From NCBI RefSeq assembly GCF_026151205.1, contig NC_087074.1, forward strand, positions 1,054,001-1,118,000: a stretch of DNA of 64,000 nt. Direction: 5' to 3'. Below the pieces are notes generated by a model that saw only the letters and a list, made by a program, of their open reading frames with translations, was not told the origin of the DNA and made no database searches. Positions 58,738 through 64,000 of this stretch are shown here, in pieces. The stretch is from Bolinopsis microptera. Taxonomy: Eukaryota; Ctenophora; Tentaculata; Lobata; Bolinopsidae. How positions within the stretch are numbered: position 1 is the first letter of the stretch; each line of letters opens with the position of its first letter. A program made the position numbers and the translations under genes.

Positions 58738-59065
58738 CCAGGTAACCAGGTAACCAGGTAACCAGGTAACCAGGTAACCAGGTAACCAGGTAACCAGGTA
58801 ACCAGGTAACCAGGTAACCAGGTAACCAGGTAACCAGGTAACCAGGTAACCAGGTAACCAGGTAACCAGGTAACCAGGTAACCAGGTAACCAGGTAACCA
58901 GGTAACCAGGTAACCAGGTAACCAGGTAACCAGGTAACCAGGTAACCAGGTAACCAGGTAACCAGGTAACCAGGTAACCAGGTAACCAGGTAACCAGGTA
59001 ACCAGGTAACCAGGTAACCAGGTAACCAGGTAACCAGGTAACCAGGTAACCAGGTAACCAGGTAA
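58738..59065. repeat. 8-bp minisatellite (CCAGGTAA), about 41 perfect copies
   Basis: Uninterrupted AGGTAACC units. Because 8 is not a multiple of 3 and no stop arises on the minus strand, all three minus frames stay open and read VTWLPGYL; these are not real proteins. Each unit contains CAGGTAA, a consensus 5' splice site on the plus strand. Confidence 0.97.
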
Positions 59066-60164
59066 ACCCGAAGACATGCCTAAATGAAGCCAAAAAGCGT
59101 TTATGAGAAGGCACTTGAGATAGCGGATATAGTCACACCATCGATATTAAAAACACCACCGCCTAAAAAGAGAAAGAGATCGCAGAAGGAGGAAACATTC
59201 TATGGTACAATCCCCCATTCAGTGCGAACGTTTCAACCAAACATCGGAGAAGAAGTTCTTCGCTCTCATCGATAAGCATTTCCCGAAAAACCTACCGTTA
59301 CATTAAAATTCAATGGAATACCGTGACAATAGCTATTCTGCATGCACAGTTTGGGAAGGATACTCAAAGGACACCCACAAATCAGTCCTCCTAGAGAAAC
59401 AATCTGAAAAGAAAAAAGCTCAGAAAAAGAGTTTGTAATTGCAGAGAGCCTCGAAGTGCCCCTCAAAGGACAATGTCTGGCAAATGCATAGTATACCAAG
59501 CAACCGTTAAAAACGGCATCTAACAAGGAAACGGCCTATAATTGATTGACTGAAAACTGTTTTTAGACACGGTGGTACAATATCGACAAAAGTTTTCAAG
59601 AATGTTAAGCACGACTGAGTACCGGGAGTTATCAAATTGTTTGGGCATCAAGAGAAGATGATTGGAATATAGCATAGACTGGAAAGTTATTACTAAATCG
59701 AAGAAATATAAGCTGGGCGGGGCATTGTGCCTCTCTGCTTTGCGAGAAACTATACATACTTAAAAAACCAGGCACTATTAATAAAAGATCAGAAATTATT
59801 TCTAAATGTAGGCACTCTAGGTAATTCTTATTTAGACATTTTAGTTAGTATGTATTTGTTATTAGGATTTGTAGTTATTATTTTAGGTTTAGTAAGTACT
59901 GGAGTAAGAATTGTTAATTGTTAATTATAAAATTTGATAAAGGCAGCACGGTGTTGTATAATGTTTGCCATTTTATGTTAATTATGTCATGTAAGATTGC
60001 TTTTCAAAATGAACTTATAGTTTGACAATTGCATAGTTTGGCTTTGTACCGTTATTAATACTAATGTATGTATTTAAAACATGTCTTAAAAATGATGTGA
60101 CTTCAAGATAAAATTTTTTACAGACCAGTAGCAAAGTCTCCAAGATTCTTATAGGGGTTTCTAA
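59066..60164. other. Intergenic, unrecognised short frames
   Basis: A frame at 59084-59275 has a basic KKRKRSQK stretch, and one at 59727-59924 is hydrophobic near its end. Neither resembles a family I know and neither shows clear exon borders. Confidence 0.35.
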
Positions 60165-61020
60165 CAATCGTTCGTGATAAAAACATCTATATAACTAATA
60201 TAACATCTATATAATCTAGAGTAAATCCTTTACTCAACGATCACCACAGTAAAAAGTGTTTTTAGGAAAATAAGATTATCTAAAGCAACCATGTTCAAGT
60301 ATGGAATAAATAAGATGTACTTAATAAGGTATACTTGAGAAAGAAGGCTAATTATGACACTTGTGATAATATATTCTTGTGACATTATGGACAGCGTAAA
60401 TTGTACTATGAACTTTAAACATAAGTTTTTAACCATAAAATTAAAAGATTGAGTCATGACATGGACATGACTTTATTACACAAAATGGGAACTAAAGATG
60501 AGCCGCGGTGGCGTAATTCGTCCGGTTGCATTTGCTTTCGGAATCCCTGGACCTTTTTTGCTCGGGATTCCAGAATCAGGATGATTCACTAGTAGTAGCA
60601 AGATTTTGCATGACATATAGCTGTTCTGTTGGTTGGTAGGGTTTCGCGAAAAACCACATCTGCAGCACTGAAAACACTACATGGTTAGTGGGTTTAGGAG
60701 TTTAATTAAATAAATGTTCGCCTATATTAGCCTGTTGATACATATTAATTCAAAATATTTATTCACCAGGTCATGTTACGATTCGAGGCGTTGCTAAATC
60801 ACTCTACAGTCGGATCTTCAAGATTTGTTCTAAAAGGGCCCCCGACGTTGAAAACAGCTCGTTTCGATGTTATTTTCGGACGCTGATCAGAATCACCCCA
60901 TGACATAGGGTTAAAATGCTCCCCTGCCGAGATATTGGCGAAAAAAACTGTCTTAATCAACGTGATACGGATACTTATATATAACTCTTACTCAACAACC
61001 GGTTATTATTGCCCAGGATT
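60165..61020. repeat. ~0.7-kb duplicated segment, copy 2, with insertion
   Basis: Second copy of 58020-58737. The match stops at CACCAGGTCATGT (about 60778) and resumes at ACTCTTACTCAACAACCGG (about 60987); copy 1 has these two parts joined. It lacks the 8-bp minisatellite. Confidence 0.85.
60779..60986. mobile_element. ~208-bp insertion shared with 63330-63535
   Basis: Absent from the homologous site in copy 1 (near 58705). Its sequence, with AAATCACTCTACA, AAGGGCCCCCGAC, TTTTCGGACGCTGAT and GCTCCCCTG..GAGATATTGGCG, recurs inverted at 63330-63535. A related AATCACTCTACA end is at about 63171. It is probably a short non-autonomous element; no target duplication is clear. Confidence 0.65.
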
Positions 61021-61299
61021 GTTGTCATGACAGCCACTTGCTGCTACCAGCACAGTTAGAGCTCCTGCATGAAACACGGGCGAAACGAATGTACTGTAAA
61101 AATAGGTCTCAATTTATTAAAACCATTGCCTTTAACACGTTGATACATGCTTATTATAGATCTAGAAGTGGCAAGCTGGGAAACATGGATCAAACCATTT
61201 AATTGTCAATTCCATTTAATTGTTTAAATCGTTTTACTATTACCTCAATTTCTGCCATACTGAAAAACGCCAAAAAATGTAGTTCCAAACATCAGAACA

Positions 61300-61530
61300 C
61301 TCACTATCAGTGCCAGTGAGAGAAGAGTGCCACTGACACAGCACTCTTAATCATCCTTACTGTAGGGCAATGTGTTAGAGATTAAGCTTACAGTGATACT
61401 GACTTAGCACTCTTAATACATCCTTACTTGTAGTGGAATGTGGTTTAGAGATTAAGCTTACAGAGATACTGTCATATCACTCTTAAACATCCTTACTGTA
61501 GGGAAATGTGGTTTAGAGATAAGCTTAAGA
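61300..61530. repeat. ~75-bp tandem repeat, three copies
   Basis: Units contain CACTCTTAA(T)CATCCTTACT and TTAGAGATTAAGCTTA with moderate divergence. Confidence 0.85.
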
Positions 61531-62182
61531 GCTACTGATACACTGTGCATGGGAGGGGTCCGGGTTGTTCAAATTGCAGGATCTACTTTTACGTTAAGAT
61601 GCTGGTGCTTAAAGAATACGGGGATCGATCAGCTGAAGTTGTGCCTGTTCAATAAAATATGAGTTCGATTTACTGCCTGGCATTCAATTGGAAACGGAAG
61701 TTAATTGAAAATTAAATTGCGTTATTATAAGTACATTTCATGAAAAACTAGAAAAGATGTACCGTGGCTGACTTGAATAAAAACAATTCGTGACGCTTGT
61801 GGTACGATTATTTATATGTATTTTGTGTATATATGTTAATAAATCCACGGAAATTTTCAAACATTGTTGTAAAAATCAACTGCGTCTCATGTTTTTGCTA
61901 CACGTTGTATTACTATTACTAATGTATACTTTTCTCGTGCACACGAAAGGGGTTGCAACGGTTCAATCAAATTTGCTTAAGTTTTTTTGCTAAATTTTGG
62001 TAACTTGACATTGGAGTGTATAAAAGGTGTTGGACGGATTTCCTGAAAACTTTGCGCACTTAGCCACTTAATATAAAGTATATAATGTTCACTTAAAATA
62101 CACTGTCAATATGATTTGACAGTCACTTCATAGCAATAAATTAATATGATTTGACTGCATAAATTACAGTACTCTAGCAAGT
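61531..62182. other. Intergenic, no gene recognised
   Basis: AT-rich. The hydrophobic frame at 61790-61993 has no recognised domain. Confidence 0.4.
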
Positions 62183-62905
62183 CCGTCATCCTAGTCGAAG
62201 CTTGTCCAACATGATCCACTCCTTGTTTTCAGGATAGGAGCGTCCATGTTGGAGCTGATGTATTATGGAGGGGTCCTCTCTAGGCATTACTCACCAAGGG
62301 TCCATACACGATGGGGTTAGGGGGGGTTGTACGTACTGGTAGGGGGCCGTCATGTTTGGGTAATCCATACCTGTAGCAGGTACCATACCTATCTGTTGCT
62401 TGTTGGGGCAGGATGAAACCTGGGTGATGAAAATTAGACTGATAATATTAATAGTATTATTACTGCCACAGGTTGTAAGTGCGCGCGGCTGTATCGTGGT
62501 GGCTCTCGCGTAATTGGGGCGACAATCATGGGGGTCACGACGTGATACAAAAAAACGTTGTGATGGAATTTTAATTGTATTTTTTTAGTAATTAATTTAT
62601 TGTCGTTGAGTATGCCTATAGGTGTATCATGCTTAACATAACTATATAAGAATAATATTGCACCCTTTAGGACATAGGCGGACGCTAAATCTTTTACCTT
62701 TTTAATGGGAATGGGAAAAATATATCTAAAAAATACTTGGTGTTATTTTAAAGTAACCTGTGGGTTTGGGTGGTGCGGCTGGGCGATAGGCGATACTTGA
62801 GATAAGAACAGCAGCAACATTTACAACACAAACCGCAAAAGAACACGATAATGAGACCGAACTCCACTAAGGTGCCAATAGTATCAATGCTATCGTCCTC
62901 CGGCT
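62183..62905 (-). CDS. Shisa-like single-pass membrane protein, 3' exons (candidate)
   Basis: Exon 62758-62905 (minus) has AG and GT borders and encodes an acidic start (PEDDSIDTIG), a membrane segment (LVEFGLIIVFFCGL) and a cysteine cluster (CCKCCCCSYLKY). That combination is typical of Shisa/CYYR-type proteins just inside the membrane. Exon 62295-62420 encodes a Pro/Tyr-rich tail (MTAPYQYVQPPLTPS), as in the cytoplasmic tails of that group. A last exon around 62183-62245 could end SNMDAPILKTRS ... and a TAG stop. The phase between the first two exons does not fit, so either a base is missing, a small exon is unseen, or one call is wrong. The extracellular cysteine-rich exons would lie beyond the window. 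Confidence 0.45.
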
Positions 62906-63257
62906 CTGTTTGTTAATAAGGATGAGGGGTTTGGCTGTCGATTATGTATTCGACATTTTCATATTTGTAATAATGTAATAATAATAATACGAAAATTTTT
63001 CAATTCAAATTCCCCTATCTCTTTCTGATAATCTGATAGTGGACAAAATTTTAAAAACCGATGCCTATCCTGCTAATGTAAGTAGTTTAGAAATCGCCAA
63101 AAATAAAATTCGTGGGACTAGTAGGTACGGAAATATATTTTCAGATTTTATGCTCATATTGGATGATGATTAATCACTCTACACTCGACTGTCACGTGAC
63201 TTTTTCAAAATCGTTCTCTAGCTGGTCCTGAACGACTATTCGAATACCCTAACCCTC

Positions 63258-63330
63258 GATTCTGATTCCCAACCTAACCCTAACCCAATCCTTAACAAAA
63301 TCATATGCTGAACCCTAACCCTAACGAGAT
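63258..63330. repeat. Degenerate telomere-like CCCTAA tracts
   Basis: Short runs CCTAACCCTAACCC and AACCCTAACCCTAAC, separated by unrelated bases, on the plus strand. TTAGGG is the usual animal telomere repeat. The tracts are internal here. Confidence 0.7.
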
Positions 63331-63535
63331 CTTGGGACTAACTTTCCTTATTGGTCATATCACGTTGATCGAGACAGTTTTTCGCCAATATCTAGTCAGG
63401 GGAGCATTTTAACCTTGGTCATAAGGTGTTGATTCGGAATCAGCGTCCGAAAATCATCTATTTGAGTTGGTTTTCAACTGTCGGGGGGCCCTTTAGAACA
63501 ATCTCGAAAGATCGATGTAGAGTGATTTAGCACGC
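63330..63535. mobile_element. Inverted relative of the 60779-60986 insertion
   Basis: Contains the complements of the landmark blocks of that insertion and ends GTAGAGTGATTTAGC. With the AATCACTCTACA at 63171 it may form a ~370-bp element with short inverted ends. Confidence 0.6.
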
Positions 63536-63542
63536 TCGCTCA

Positions 63543-64000
63543 TAATTATCAGGGTAGCTTATCAGGTAGCTTATCAGGGTAGCTTAGCTGGGTAGCTTTA
63601 TCAGGGTAGACTTATCAGGGTAGCTTATCAGGGTAGCTTATCAGGGTAGTTATCAGGGGTAGCCTTATCAGGGTAGCTTATCAGGGGCTTATCAGGGTAG
63701 GCCTTTCGGGTAGGTATCAGGGTAGCTTATCAGGGTTAGCCTTATCAGTGTAGCTTATCTGGGTAGCTTATCAGGGTTCTTATCAGGGTAGCTTATCAGG
63801 GTAGCTTATCAGGTAGCTTTATAGGGTAGCTTAGCTTATTTATCTGGGTAAAGGCTTAGTCAGGGTAGATTATCAGGGTAGCTTATCAGGGGTAGCTTTA
63901 TCAGGTGCTTTTCAGGGTAGCTTATCAGGCGTAGCTTATCAGGGTAGCTTATCAGGGTAGCTATTAGGGTAGCTTATAGGGTATTTATCAGGGTAGCTTT
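63543..64000. repeat. 13-bp minisatellite (GTAGCTTATCAGG), runs off right edge
   Basis: More than 30 copies of GTAGCTTATCAGG with many one-base gains and losses. Confidence 0.95.

Noticed and set aside
58641-59114. 157-codon minus-strand frame with repeated VTWLPGYL
   Set aside because: It is the translation of a perfect 8-bp minisatellite, open in every minus frame; no gene signals flank it.
59084-59275. 63-residue frame with a basic nuclear-localisation-like stretch
   Set aside because: Kept only as an unassigned frame: no domain, no exon borders, and repeats on both sides.

Overview
This window is nuclear DNA from an animal, most likely a marine invertebrate outside the vertebrates. The genes are split by GT-AG introns with compatible phases. 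The domains are metazoan (SRCR/LDLa receptor, CREC-family EF-hand protein, Shisa-like membrane protein, beta/gamma-crystallin-aerolysin protein). Repeats include hAT, Merlin, pogo and non-LTR elements, with many minisatellites and short TTAGGG-type telomere-like tracts. I cannot name the phylum. No rRNA, tRNA, CRISPR array or bacterial operon was seen.

Left third (1-20035): a tandem array of about 2.8 units of roughly 7.2 kb. Read on the minus strand, each unit carries the 5' exons of an RRP5/PDCD11-like ribosome-biogenesis gene (acidic/basic N-terminal linker and S1 domains 1 to 4). In all three units the coding path is interrupted by the same two adjacent hAT-type elements with 8-bp target duplications. 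In units 2 and 3 it ends in a 19-bp minisatellite. The array and a few other stretches (58-61 kb, 63.5 kb to the end) carry many small indels between copies, so consensus quality there is doubtful.

20.4-22.2 kb: six phase-consistent minus-strand exons of an SRCR plus LDLa-like extracellular protein. 23.3-28.6 kb: mobile and satellite DNA (a Merlin element, a FLYWCH zinc-finger fragment, a LINE remnant, an 11-bp minisatellite present twice, and a 71-bp satellite).

29.3-45.0 kb: an apparently complete eight-exon plus-strand gene for a calumenin/reticulocalbin-like protein of 295 residues with six EF-hands and a C-terminal RDEL signal. Its introns hold most of the surprises: an antisense LINE, a pogo element, a LINE scrap, tandem arrays that repeat the 5' splice site at two donors (one array split by a 685-bp hAT element with a perfect 8-bp TSD), and a 3.3-kb fold-back element ending 49 bp before an acceptor. 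A pre-miRNA-like hairpin lies about 160 bp past the stop codon.

46.5-57 kb: long GT and CT tracts, dispersed repeats, and a broken RT/RNase H LINE whose target duplication ends 60 bp before the start codon of a single-exon secreted beta/gamma-crystallin-aerolysin-like gene that carries one frame break. 57-64 kb: a second pogo copy, a duplicated ~0.7-kb segment (one copy holding an 8-bp minisatellite, the other an insertion), candidate minus-strand exons of a Shisa-like protein, telomere-like tracts and a 13-bp minisatellite running off the end.
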